A stretch of DNA of 64,000 nt from Streptomyces sp. RB17 (GTDB taxonomy: Bacteria > Actinomycetota > Actinomycetes > Streptomycetales > Streptomycetaceae). Below, in pieces: positions 54,580 through 61,176 of the stretch (position 1 is its first letter; each line of letters opens with the position of its first letter). Made by a program: the position numbers and the translations under genes. Location of the stretch: the NCBI RefSeq assembly GCF_009604455.1, contig NZ_WEGL01000001.1, positions 1,116,001 to 1,180,000 of the forward strand, read 5' to 3'. The notes below the pieces were generated by a model. It saw only the letters and a program-made list of their open reading frames with translations, ran no database searches and was not told the origin of the DNA.

Positions 54580-54614
54580 AAGGCCCGGTCCGTGGATTCG
54601 GATTCGGGCCTTTG
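54580..54614 (+). terminator. Terminator-like hairpin upstream of the capsid gene
   Basis: AAGGCCCG (54580-54587) pairs with CGGGCCTT (54605-54612), followed by TG. The loop is 17 nt. It would reduce read-through into the capsid gene from upstream. Confidence 0.5.
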
Positions 54615-54696
54615 TCATGCCGTATGTCGGTGGACTCCGACTTAAAGCGTGGCCATGTGGGCTTCCAAATTTCGACCCTTTTGGAGGTCCATCAAA

Positions 54697-56019
54697 ATGA
54701 CTAAGTACCAGATGCTTGCCGATCTGCGCACCAAGCGCACTGAGGCACGCAACGCGATTGATTCCATTCTGGCGGTTGCCGAGAAGCACAATCGATCGCT
54801 GTCCAGTGGCCAGCAGAGCCGGTTTGATGCTCTGTCCACTGAAGTTCGCGGCTATGACGAGCGTATCCAGGAGCTTGAAGAGCAGATTGCCGCGGAAGCG
54901 GCGGCAGCTCCTATGGCTCGTAAGTACGCTCCGTCTGTCAGCGTGACGCGCAATGAGTCGACTTACCGCAAGGATGGTAGTCACTCCTACTTCCGGGATC
55001 TCTACCAGTCCCGCAACGGCAACGCAGATGCGGCTGACAGGCTCCGCAGGAATAACGAAGAGCGCGCCATCTCGACCACGAATGGCGCTGGCGGTGAATT
55101 CGCTCCGCCGATGTGGCTTGAGGATGAGTACGTGAAGTTTGCGCGTCCTGGACGCGTGACTGCCAACCTCATTCCGACCGAGGATCTGCCGGCCGGAACG
55201 GACGTTCTGAACGTCCCGAAGATTACTGGTGGAACGGGTGTTGCGTCTCAGGCTGCTCAGAATACTGGAATCCAGCAGACTGACATTACGACCAGCAGCA
55301 TTGCTGCCCCGGTCGTGACCATTGCTGGTGGTCAGACGGTTTCTCTCCAGCTTCTGGAGCAGAGCCCTCTGAACATCGACAATGTGATCCTGTCGGATCT
55401 CGCTGCCGCGTATGCGCAGACCCTTGACACTCAGGTTCTTTCGGGTCCGGGTACGGGTGGTCAGCTCACTGGCCTCACGACCCTGAGCGGCACGCATAGC
55501 GTGACGTACACCAGCGCATCCCCGACTCTGTTCGGTGCTGGGAATCTGTATAACCAGATGGCGAATGCCATTCAGCAGATCAACGCGTCTCGCTACCTGC
55601 CGCCGGATGCCATTGTGATGCATCCGCGGCGTTGGGCCTGGATTTCCACTCAAGTGGATTCCCAGAACCGGCCGGCCATCCTCCCTCACGATCAGGGACC
55701 CTTCAACTCGATGGGTATCCAGACTGAGCAGACTGCCGAAGGCGCCGTTGGCCGGATGTTCGGACTCCCGGTTTTCCTGGACAACAACATCCCGACCAAC
55801 CTTGGTGCTGGCACGAATCAGGATCAGATTCTGATTGCCAGGCTTGCAGACTCGATGCTCTTCGAGTCTCACATCAGGGCGGAAGCCTTCCAGCAGACGT
55901 ACGCTCAGAACATGAGCGTCTTCGTCCGCCTCTACAACTACGCCTCTTTCGTGACGTCGCGATACGCTCCGTCTATCGCTGTGATTCAGGGAACTGGCCT
56001 GGTTAACCCGACCTTCTAA
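54697..56019 (+). CDS. Phage major capsid protein, HK97 fold
   Basis: A 440-residue protein from the ATG at 54697 behind GGAGG. Residues 1-75 are a charged helical region (LADLRTKRTEARNAIDSI, EVRGYDERIQELEEQI) like the delta/scaffolding domain. The HK97 body follows: GGEFAPPMWLEDEYVKFARP, VTIAGGQTVSLQLLEQSPLN, the P-domain helix region ILSDLAAAYAQTLDTQVL, and MHPRRWAWI with GLPVFLDNNIP near the A-domain. The uncut delta region implies that a maturation protease, if used, comes from elsewhere. No portal, terminase or protease gene is adjacent. GC content is well below the host genes. Terminators lie on both sides. Confidence 0.92.
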   Translation: MTKYQMLADLRTKRTEARNAIDSILAVAEKHNRSLSSGQQSRFDALSTEVRGYDERIQELEEQIAAEAAAAPMARKYAPSVSVTRNESTYRKDGSHSYFRDLYQSRNGNADAADRLRRNNEERAISTTNGAGGEFAPPMWLEDEYVKFARPGRVTANLIPTEDLPAGTDVLNVPKITGGTGVASQAAQNTGIQQTDITTSSIAAPVVTIAGGQTVSLQLLEQSPLNIDNVILSDLAAAYAQTLDTQVLSGPGTGGQLTGLTTLSGTHSVTYTSASPTLFGAGNLYNQMANAIQQINASRYLPPDAIVMHPRRWAWISTQVDSQNRPAILPHDQGPFNSMGIQTEQTAEGAVGRMFGLPVFLDNNIPTNLGAGTNQDQILIARLADSMLFESHIRAEAFQQTYAQNMSVFVRLYNYASFVTSRYAPSIAVIQGTGLVNPTF

Positions 56020-56025
56020 GGTCAA

Positions 56026-56055
56026 GCGTGCTGGGATGTCAAAGTCCCAGCACGC
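56026..56055 (+). terminator. Hairpin directly after the capsid gene
   Basis: A perfect 11-bp stem (GCGTGCTGGGA / TCCCAGCACGC) with an 8-nt loop begins 7 nt after the stop. There is no T tract; it may terminate or protect the 3' end. Confidence 0.7.
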
Positions 56056-56180
56056 ACCAATGCCGACGTCAAAGTCACCCATGACTGAGTACTAGCAATC
56101 AGCTCAGTCGAGCACAAGGGAATCCAAGCTTGGCTAGGGTCTTTTAACTTCCTGCCCGTTGATCCTCGCTGCGTCGGTAC

Positions 56181-56220
56181 GGCGCCCACTAGTCCTCAGC
56201 TAGTGGGCGCCTCTTTTTTC
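56181..56220 (+). terminator. Strong rho-independent terminator
   Basis: A 12-bp perfect stem (GGCGCCCACTAG / CTAGTGGGCGCC) with a 7-nt loop is followed by TCTTTTTTC. It is the second terminator within 200 bp of the capsid stop. Confidence 0.93.
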
Positions 56221-56247
56221 TATCTCGCTTACCAAGAACGGAGCACT

Positions 56248-56457
56248 ATGAAGGAATGCAATAGCTGCCTCACCCTACTGCCTGCGACAGCAGAGTACTT
56301 CTACTTCCATAGCCACACAGGCGCCCTGCGCGCCCGCTGTAAGTCATGCCTGAAGTCTGAGGCCAGGCAGCAATATCAGAAGACTCGTGAGACGCGAGTA
56401 CAGAAGGCAAGGGAATACAGGGCGCGCAAGCGCCGGCAGGTAGTTCCCGATGACTGA
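56248..56457 (+). CDS. Small zinc-ribbon protein (69 residues)
   Basis: The ATG at 56248 follows CGGAG. Cys4-x2-Cys7 and Cys31-x2-Cys34 (KECNSCLTLLP and RCKSCLK) form a zinc ribbon, then a very basic helix (RETRVQKAREYRARKRRQ). The layout resembles the N-terminal zinc part of phage HNH/endonuclease VII proteins without the nuclease domain. It overlaps the next gene by 8 nt. Confidence 0.7.
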   Translation: MKECNSCLTLLPATAEYFYFHSHTGALRARCKSCLKSEARQQYQKTRETRVQKAREYRARKRRQVVPDD

Positions 56458-56890
56458 GCCAAAGAAGGAGTGTTGCGGATCATGCCGCCAATGGCGGCCG
56501 GCCAATGAGTTCCTTCGGCCGCCCCGCGGCTATGCGATTCCTTCTAGCTGTAATCACTGCGTGAGAAGAGCATTCAACCTGACTGAGTTGGTGCATGGCA
56601 GCAAAAAGACGCGTGTGGCTATGGCCGGAGTCATGCAGGTATCTGAGGCTCTAGAACTGTACTCAGGTGACTTACTCGGCCTGGCCGTGGCCGACACGTT
56701 GGACGGCAAGCGTCAAGACGACAGCTACCCGGACCTTCTAGAGTCCATCAGACTGCATGGCGTTCAGCGTCCGATCCTCGTACGCCGTGGCGAGCTGATG
56801 GATGGCCACCACCGCGTAGCGGCCTGCCTTGATCTCGGCATCACTCAAGTGCCGTTCACCGATGACTTTGCTATTGGCTGGGATCGTTGA
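56450..56890 (+). CDS. Zinc-ribbon protein with ParB/sulfiredoxin-like domain
   Basis: A 146-residue protein with Cys9-x2-Cys12 / Cys34-x2-Cys37 at the N-terminus, like its neighbour, then a ParB-N/Srx-type domain: RLHGVQRPILVRRGELMDGH with DGHHR at about 118-122 and a following AACLDLGITQVPF. Such domains occur in ParB-type CTPases, nucleases and phage packaging-region proteins. No HTH follows, so it is not a classical partition protein. It could act on island or helper DNA during packaging; that is inference. Confidence 0.7.
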   Translation: MTEPKKECCGSCRQWRPANEFLRPPRGYAIPSSCNHCVRRAFNLTELVHGSKKTRVAMAGVMQVSEALELYSGDLLGLAVADTLDGKRQDDSYPDLLESIRLHGVQRPILVRRGELMDGHHRVAACLDLGITQVPFTDDFAIGWDR

Positions 56891-57144
56891 CCTGCATAAA
56901 CAGCAGGTCCATTCGTCACCGCTCGTTACTGTGAGCGGCTGTAGCCGCATACCGGGGGGTGAGTATATCTCGTTGATCTTGTACGCAGAAGACCCGGCCC
57001 CCATGACTCGACACATTTTCGCAGGTTCCGATAGGGGGGGTCTAGATCAAATCGGACATGCCCAGATGACAGCCTGTGACGGCATTTCAAAGGGATGCAT
57101 AAAATCCCGAATATCGATGCAAACGGCCTGAGAACGGCTCAGGA

Positions 57145-57178
57145 AGACGTAAACGCCTCCTGCCGGAGCAAGAGGCGT
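57145..57178 (-). terminator. Terminator after the XRE regulator gene
   Basis: On the minus strand ACGCCTC and GAGGCGT (7 bp, 12-nt loop) follow the stop closely and are succeeded by TTTACG. The rest of the 292-bp gap 56891-57182 has no gene but several 5-6-bp hairpins, for example ACCTGC/GCAGGT at 56890-56908 and CCTGAG/CTCAGG at 57127-57143. Confidence 0.6.
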
Positions 57179-57182
57179 CGCG

Positions 57183-57938
57183 TCACGCAGTGACAGGCGT
57201 CGCCCGTCCCCAAAGCTCTTCTGCGTGTTCGGTGAACCGGTCGAAGAGTCCACCAGAGTCCCGCTTGCGGAGATGCAAGAGGGGCGAGTCATGGCCAACG
57301 AGCCGTGCAAGGTGAGGCGTCACAAGCGCCTCAGAGCCAAACCTGAAGACTGACAGGCTCACATGGTTCGCCGCGTCCTCTGGCGCGCTGTAGCGCGCTT
57401 CCAGGCCTTCTGCGTTGCCCAGCTTCCGCAGGTTCTCAAGTGTGATGCGGATGCGTGTGGAGACAGACAGGGCTACGTCTTCGATGGCCTCACGCTGACG
57501 CGTGATCTCGCCCTCAGGGTCCCCTAGAAGGAAGCGGACTCGACAGCCGCTCTCTAGCTTGCCGCGCAGGGTGGAGACGAAGTTGGGCTGATCGATGAAC
57601 AGGAAGTAGTTCGTGTAGCCGGCGAAGAACAGTTCTTCCTTCGTACTGGCTACAAGCTCACCCCAGACCGTTGAAGGGCAGGCAGACCGGTAGGGGTATG
57701 ACCGCACGATCTCTAGGTCTCCGCCCGTCTTCACGCGGTCTCTTACTGCCTGAGGCCAGAGCATTCCTTCATCTACCTTCAGTGCTTCGGCGGCATCTGC
57801 CCTGTTTCTGGCATGCGGGATCAGGTTTTCGTCCGCAACCCAGCGATCAATCGTCTTGCTCGTGACCCTGACAAGGGTTGCCAGTTGTCGCGGGGACATG
57901 CCCGCGTCGTCCATAGCGGATCTTAGCGCTTGGTTCAA
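57183..57938 (-). CDS. XRE-family transcriptional regulator with C-terminal effector-type domain
   Basis: I take the TTG at 57938, directly behind AAGGAGGGGG, giving 251 residues; the frame stays open to 58142 without family sequence. The N-terminal HTH reads NQALRSAMDDAGMSPRQLAT and VTSKTIDRWVADENLIP, typical of actinobacterial XRE regulators. The C-terminal ~170 residues (ELFFAGYTNYFLFID, RVRFLLGDPEGEITRQREAI, SVFRFGSEALVTPHLARLVG) resemble the phospholipase-D-like/DUF5919 tail of this group. It is the only regulator read against the cargo and the best candidate for a lysogeny repressor. Its GC is higher than that of the capsid region. Confidence 0.85.
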   Translation of the reverse strand: MNQALRSAMDDAGMSPRQLATLVRVTSKTIDRWVADENLIPHARNRADAAEALKVDEGMLWPQAVRDRVKTGGDLEIVRSYPYRSACPSTVWGELVASTKEELFFAGYTNYFLFIDQPNFVSTLRGKLESGCRVRFLLGDPEGEITRQREAIEDVALSVSTRIRITLENLRKLGNAEGLEARYSAPEDAANHVSLSVFRFGSEALVTPHLARLVGHDSPLLHLRKRDSGGLFDRFTEHAEELWGRATPVTA

Positions 57939-57953
57939 GTCCCCCTCCTTGGA

Positions 57954-57986
57954 CGTTTGGGCGTTTTCAACGGTACCGCCCAGACG
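57954..57986. promoter_or_regulatory. Inverted repeat upstream of the XRE gene
   Basis: CGTTTGGGCG (57954-57963) and CGCCCAGACG (57977-57986) match in 9 of 10 positions as an inverted repeat, 16 bp upstream of the regulator start and within the divergent region. It may be an autoregulatory operator. Confidence 0.35.
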
Positions 57987-58111
57987 CTCCAACTGTCCCT
58001 CAACGTCGGCAGATACGGCCGTGAAGGCGCAGGACGATGGAGGACATGAAGGACCCCCGCGATCACGGCGGGTGATCCGGGGGCGTGGCCATCCTGAGAG
58101 GACAGGACGAC

Positions 58112-58321
58112 GTGAGAGAGAGTAGTCGTTGGACGGCGCCAAGCGCGCCCGTCTACCTTTCCGAACCGGCTCCGGATCCTGAGCCGGCAGAGAACTGTGT
58201 CACCTGTGCCGTACTCAAGAAGCGCCGCGCCGCGGCGCGTGCGGCCGGCGACTGGTCCAAGGCCTCAGACTGCAATGTCGAGATCTGGCTTCACCCCCAT
58301 GACCACAGGGGGCGGTCGTGA
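58112..58321 (+). CDS. Small hypothetical protein (69 residues), divergent from the XRE gene
   Basis: A GTG at 58112 is preceded by GAGAGGACAGGA. The product has a Pro-rich N-terminus and NCVTCAVLKKRRAAARAAGD then DCNVEIWLHPHDH, with two or three Cys and His residues. Small proteins of this look often accompany XRE regulators in Streptomyces, from memory. Function unknown. The stop overlaps the next start (GTGA). Confidence 0.75.
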   Translation: MRESSRWTAPSAPVYLSEPAPDPEPAENCVTCAVLKKRRAAARAAGDWSKASDCNVEIWLHPHDHRGRS

Positions 58322-58599
58322 TCCCGATGGAGGTCTACAAGAGCAGCCGTAAGGCTGCCTCTGACGCACACGAGGCGCTGCGACAGGCATTGCTAGCCAT
58401 CGGCGTCCCGAACCGTGATCTGATCCGACTCGTGCCGCGGGTGGCGCCCGATGGCCGACCGATGGTCGCCATGGGCACCTGGAACGCTGACGTAGTGCAG
58501 AAGGTGGCGGCTCACATCATGGCGTCACCTGCGTACGTCAAGACGCTGCCTGATGGCCGTGTGGTGCCCGATCACCCGTATGCCCCGCGGGGCGAATGA
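58318..58599 (+). CDS. Hypothetical protein (93 residues)
   Basis: It is translationally coupled to the gene before it. The product (VYKSSRKAASDAHEALRQAL, AIGVPNRDLIRLVPRVAPDG) looks like a compact helical/beta protein with no Cys. No family is recognised. It is the last gene of the island on the plus strand, followed by a terminator and then the element-supplied end of ybaK. Confidence 0.7.
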   Translation: MIPMEVYKSSRKAASDAHEALRQALLAIGVPNRDLIRLVPRVAPDGRPMVAMGTWNADVVQKVAAHIMASPAYVKTLPDGRVVPDHPYAPRGE

Positions 58600-58661
58600 G
58601 CTCCGGCATCTTCCGGTGCCGGTAGGGGCGACTGGACGGCAAGCAACATGACAGGTGCCCT

Positions 58662-58690
58662 GAGACCCCCGGCTTCCGGCCGGGGGTCTC
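58662..58690. terminator. Terminator between the island operon and ybaK
   Basis: A perfect 12-bp stem (GAGACCCCCGGC / GCCGGGGGTCTC) with a 5-nt loop, followed by GTCTTGTCTC on the plus strand. It can serve both convergent genes. Confidence 0.85.
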
Positions 58691-58703
58691 GTCTTGTCTC
58701 AGA

Positions 58704-59219
58704 CTAGCGAGCGATGTTGGCCGTTACGGCGCCTGTCAGCGCCACTAGATCGGTCGGAGACAGCTCTACTTCAAGGCCGCGCCTACCTGCGGAAACGAAC
58801 ATCGTGGGGTGAGTCAGGGCGGACTCGTCAACAACCGTCGTGAGGTGTTTGCCATGTCGCTCGCTGCGCTGGCCCAGCGGTGAGATGCCGCCCCGCACAT
58901 ACCCGGTCGTCCGCTCCGCCAGCGTCGGGTCGGCCATGGTCGCCCGTTTGCCGCCCACCGCCGCCGCGAGGGCCTTCAGGTCGAGGGAGCCGGACACCGG
59001 GACCACGGCCACGGTCAGGGTGCCGTCGACGTCGGCCACCAGGGTCTTGAAGACGCGGTCGGGGGAGACGCCCATCGCCTCCGCCGCCTCCTCGCCGTAG
59101 GAGGGGTGGGAGGGGTCGTGGTCGTAGGAGTGGACCGTGAAGTCCACGCCGGCCGAGGACAGGGCGACCGTCGCGGGGGTGCCTCCGGACTGCTGCTGTT
59201 TCTTCGACTTCTTCGCCAT
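58704..59219 (-). CDS. ybaK: YbaK/EbsC-family aminoacyl-tRNA deacylase, 3' end supplied by the island
   Basis: YbaK proteins hydrolyse mischarged aminoacyl-tRNA. The 171-residue product has the expected conserved parts: DPSHPSYGEEAAEAMG, VFKTLVADVDG, VGGKRATMADP and GYVRGGISPLGQR. The protein up to about residue 118 is host-coded; from Ser119 on it is encoded by island DNA (SERHGKHLTTVVDESALTHP, then FVSAGRRGLEVELSPTDLVA). The substitute tail keeps the fold's residues but differs at many positions from the displaced native tail at 49798-49956. The gene is therefore probably functional. Confidence 0.93.
   Translation of the reverse strand: MAKKSKKQQQSGGTPATVALSSAGVDFTVHSYDHDPSHPSYGEEAAEAMGVSPDRVFKTLVADVDGTLTVAVVPVSGSLDLKALAAAVGGKRATMADPTLAERTTGYVRGGISPLGQRSERHGKHLTTVVDESALTHPTMFVSAGRRGLEVELSPTDLVALTGAVTANIAR
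58865..58874. other. Right attachment site core (attR)
   Basis: This is the second copy of TGCGCTGGCC. On its left lies GAGGTGTTTGCCA (58842-58854), the other arm of the reconstructed attP. To its right the host part of ybaK begins. Confidence 0.85.
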
Positions 59220-59236
59220 CGGTGCGTGCAGGTCCC

Positions 59237-59977
59237 TCAGTTCAGGCTCGTCGGCGCCCGAGTCAGCTCGAACGCGGGCAGTGACGGAAGACTACGGATG
59301 ATGGCCGTCTCGGAGCGAAGGAGTTTCAGCTCGTCGCGCAGGCGGGACGCGGTGTCGGGGGCCTGGAGCAGGCGCTGTTTCGTCGGCGTGTCATGCACCA
59401 TCGCCGCCGCCACCAGGTACGACACCACGCCGGGGTCGTCCGGGAGGTCCGCGCCCGTCGACAGCGAGCGCTCGCGGGCGCCCGCCAGCCGCTTCTGGTA
59501 CTGGCGGAAGGAGCGCAGCACCCCCTCGGCCAGCGCGCCCGCCTCGTCGCCCGGTTCCTCCGGCAGTTCCTCCAACTCCGCAGTCAGGAAGGGGCCCGAC
59601 GCGTCGACGGACAGCAGCCGCACCCGGGTCGTCCCCGTCGCCAGCACCTCGAACGTGCCGTCGGCCCGCTCCCGGACGGTCGCCGCGTCCGCCACACAGC
59701 CCACGCCGTGGAAGGCCTTGAGGGGGTCCTGGCCGAAGCCCGCGGCCGGGCCCCGGTCGGGCTGTGCCGTGGGGTCCGGCATGCCGGGGGCGCTCGGCGC
59801 CACCTCGTAGCCGTCGCGGATGGCCACGACGGCGAACCGGCGCGGCTCGTCCTCGGGTGTCTTGAGCAACTCGCGCATCATGGCGCGATAGCGCTCCTCG
59901 AAGATGTTCAGCGGCAGCACGAGCCCCGGGAACAGCACCGTGTTCAGCGGGAAGAGCGGGAGACGGACGGTGGTCAC
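59237..59977 (-). CDS. LON peptidase substrate-binding domain protein
   Basis: A 246-residue stand-alone Lon N-terminal (PUA-like) domain protein without the protease part. LPLFPLNTVLFPGLVLPLNI with FEERYRAMM is the family hallmark, and GVGCVADAATVRERADGTFE follows. It probably binds unfolded or specific protein substrates; the exact role is unknown. It follows ybaK upstream on the same strand. The start is GTG 59977. Confidence 0.92.
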   Translation of the reverse strand: MTTVRLPLFPLNTVLFPGLVLPLNIFEERYRAMMRELLKTPEDEPRRFAVVAIRDGYEVAPSAPGMPDPTAQPDRGPAAGFGQDPLKAFHGVGCVADAATVRERADGTFEVLATGTTRVRLLSVDASGPFLTAELEELPEEPGDEAGALAEGVLRSFRQYQKRLAGARERSLSTGADLPDDPGVVSYLVAAAMVHDTPTKQRLLQAPDTASRLRDELKLLRSETAIIRSLPSLPAFELTRAPTSLN

Positions 59978-59988
59978 GACGCCCCAGC

Positions 59989-61050
59989 CTAGTGGTCACC
60001 GGCGGGAGTGTGTCCGCCGCGCCCGCCCTGAGTGACGCCGGGCGTGCTCATCAGCGCCATGAGGCCTGCGCGGGCGGGCCGGGACCCCGCTGTCAGCAGG
60101 TGCTCGCGCAGCCGCAGGAAGTGGCCGAGCGGATCCTCGGAGAACCGGTCCCAGGGGAAGGAGGTGGCGTACGGGCCGATCCGGCTCAGCTCGCCGCGCG
60201 CGTCCTCCCAGCGGTGCAGGCGCAGCAGGACGTACAGGAGCTTGTTGCGGATCTGGGCGGTCCACGGATCGGCCGCCGGGAAGCGGGCGGAGAGCGCGAG
60301 CGCCTGGTCGGCCGCGATGTCCAGCCGGGCGCGCGGGATCTCGGGGTCGTGCCCGTCGATCAGGCAGCCGAAGGCGGCCCGGGCCGGCAGGGCCTGGACG
60401 AGCGAGTCGGCCGGGGCGTCCTGCGCGGCCCGCTCGGCGAAGTCGAAGCAGGCGTCGTGGGAACCGCGCCGGAAGCCGGCCAGGTAGCGCAGGGCGGCCA
60501 CATGGCAGCCGTAGTGGTGCGGGGCGCGGCGCACGGCCGCCTCCCACAGCTCCTCGAAGTACCGGTGGCCGGCCCGTGAGCCGCGCGCGTGGTCCAGCGC
60601 GATCCGCCAGGGCACCGGGTCGCGGTCGTCGGCCCGGGCGGCGGCGGTGATCAGCGGGCTCACCTCGCGCAGCAGCTCGGCGCGGGCCGGCGAGGGCCAG
60701 GCGCGGTCCACGGCCAGCTGCGCCTCGACCACCAGGGCGTCGGGCGTCCCCGGGGTGCTCGCCCGCCAGGAGTCGAACCACTCGGGACGCGAACGGGCGA
60801 AGGCCGCCAGATACCGGACGTACCGGTCGTGGTTCTCCCACTCGCCGCCGGCGCGGGTGGCGGCGATCAGCTCGGCCGCGGGCCGGTACTCGCCCCGTCC
60901 GGCCGCGACCAGTGCGGGCGAGAGACGGTCGTCGGGTGCGTCGAGCACGACCTCGTCCCCGGCCTGCGGTCGGCCGGCCGGGCGCGGGGGGCGTTTGGTC
61001 ATCCGGGTGGGGCGGATGAACGGTGGGAGCGCAACCATGGTGCCGACCAT
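59989..61050 (-). CDS. Hypothetical TPR-like helical repeat protein
   Basis: About 353 residues if the ATG at 61050 is used; in-frame ATGs at 61038 and 61002 are alternatives. The product is helix-rich with repeats reminiscent of TPR (RYFEELWEAAVRRAPHHYGC, LVQALPARAAFGCLIDG, KLLYVLLRLHRWEDARGELS) and a Pro/Arg-rich N-terminus. It has no catalytic motif, signal or membrane helix. It is probably a scaffold-type actinobacterial protein of unknown role. Confidence 0.75.
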   Translation of the reverse strand: MVGTMVALPPFIRPTRMTKRPPRPAGRPQAGDEVVLDAPDDRLSPALVAAGRGEYRPAAELIAATRAGGEWENHDRYVRYLAAFARSRPEWFDSWRASTPGTPDALVVEAQLAVDRAWPSPARAELLREVSPLITAAARADDRDPVPWRIALDHARGSRAGHRYFEELWEAAVRRAPHHYGCHVAALRYLAGFRRGSHDACFDFAERAAQDAPADSLVQALPARAAFGCLIDGHDPEIPRARLDIAADQALALSARFPAADPWTAQIRNKLLYVLLRLHRWEDARGELSRIGPYATSFPWDRFSEDPLGHFLRLREHLLTAGSRPARAGLMALMSTPGVTQGGRGGHTPAGDH

Positions 61051-61176
61051 TGAAAGACCGCAGGTCGGCGGCGCGCCAGAGGGACGGGCGAAGTCGCGGA
61101 AAGTTGTACGGTCCGGGGTCAAGGACCGGCAAAAGGTGACTGTTCCACCTTTGTACCGCCGTCGGGCGGAAAGCGG

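Larger units (their letters stand above)
49947..58874. mobile_element. Integrated island with serine integrase and capsid gene (putative phage satellite)
   Basis: The borders are two copies of TGCGCTGGCC inside split ybaK sequence, 8.9 kb apart. Contents in order: serine integrase, two small ORFs, terminator, two more small ORFs (the second winged-helix), the hairpin array with a zinc-ribbon gene, a 102-residue ORF, the major capsid gene, two more zinc-ribbon genes (one with a ParB/Srx domain), an XRE regulator on the minus strand and two small ORFs. GC is clearly below the flanks. There is no portal, terminase, protease, tail or lysis gene, and no conjugation gene, so neither a complete prophage nor an AICE fits. 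A capsid-encoding satellite or a heavily reduced prophage are the main options. Confidence 0.85.

Noticed and set aside
54697..56019. Encapsulin nanocompartment shell
   Set aside because: Encapsulins share the fold but are usually about 270-310 residues with a cargo enzyme beside them. Here there is a delta-like N-terminal helical region, 440 residues, and an integrase-bearing phage context.
56738..57016. A 92-codon minus-strand frame with a CCLC motif overlapping the ParB/Srx-domain gene
   Set aside because: It is opposite a supported gene, has no ribosome-binding site and extends into hairpin-rich non-coding DNA.
57939..58142. N-terminal extension of the XRE regulator
   Set aside because: The extension contains the inverted repeat and low-complexity sequence, while the TTG at 57938 has AAGGAGGGGG at the right distance and begins the usual family N-terminus.
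49947..58874. Actinomycete integrative conjugative element (AICE)
   Set aside because: No Tra/FtsK-type translocase, RepSA or spread genes are present, whereas a capsid gene is.
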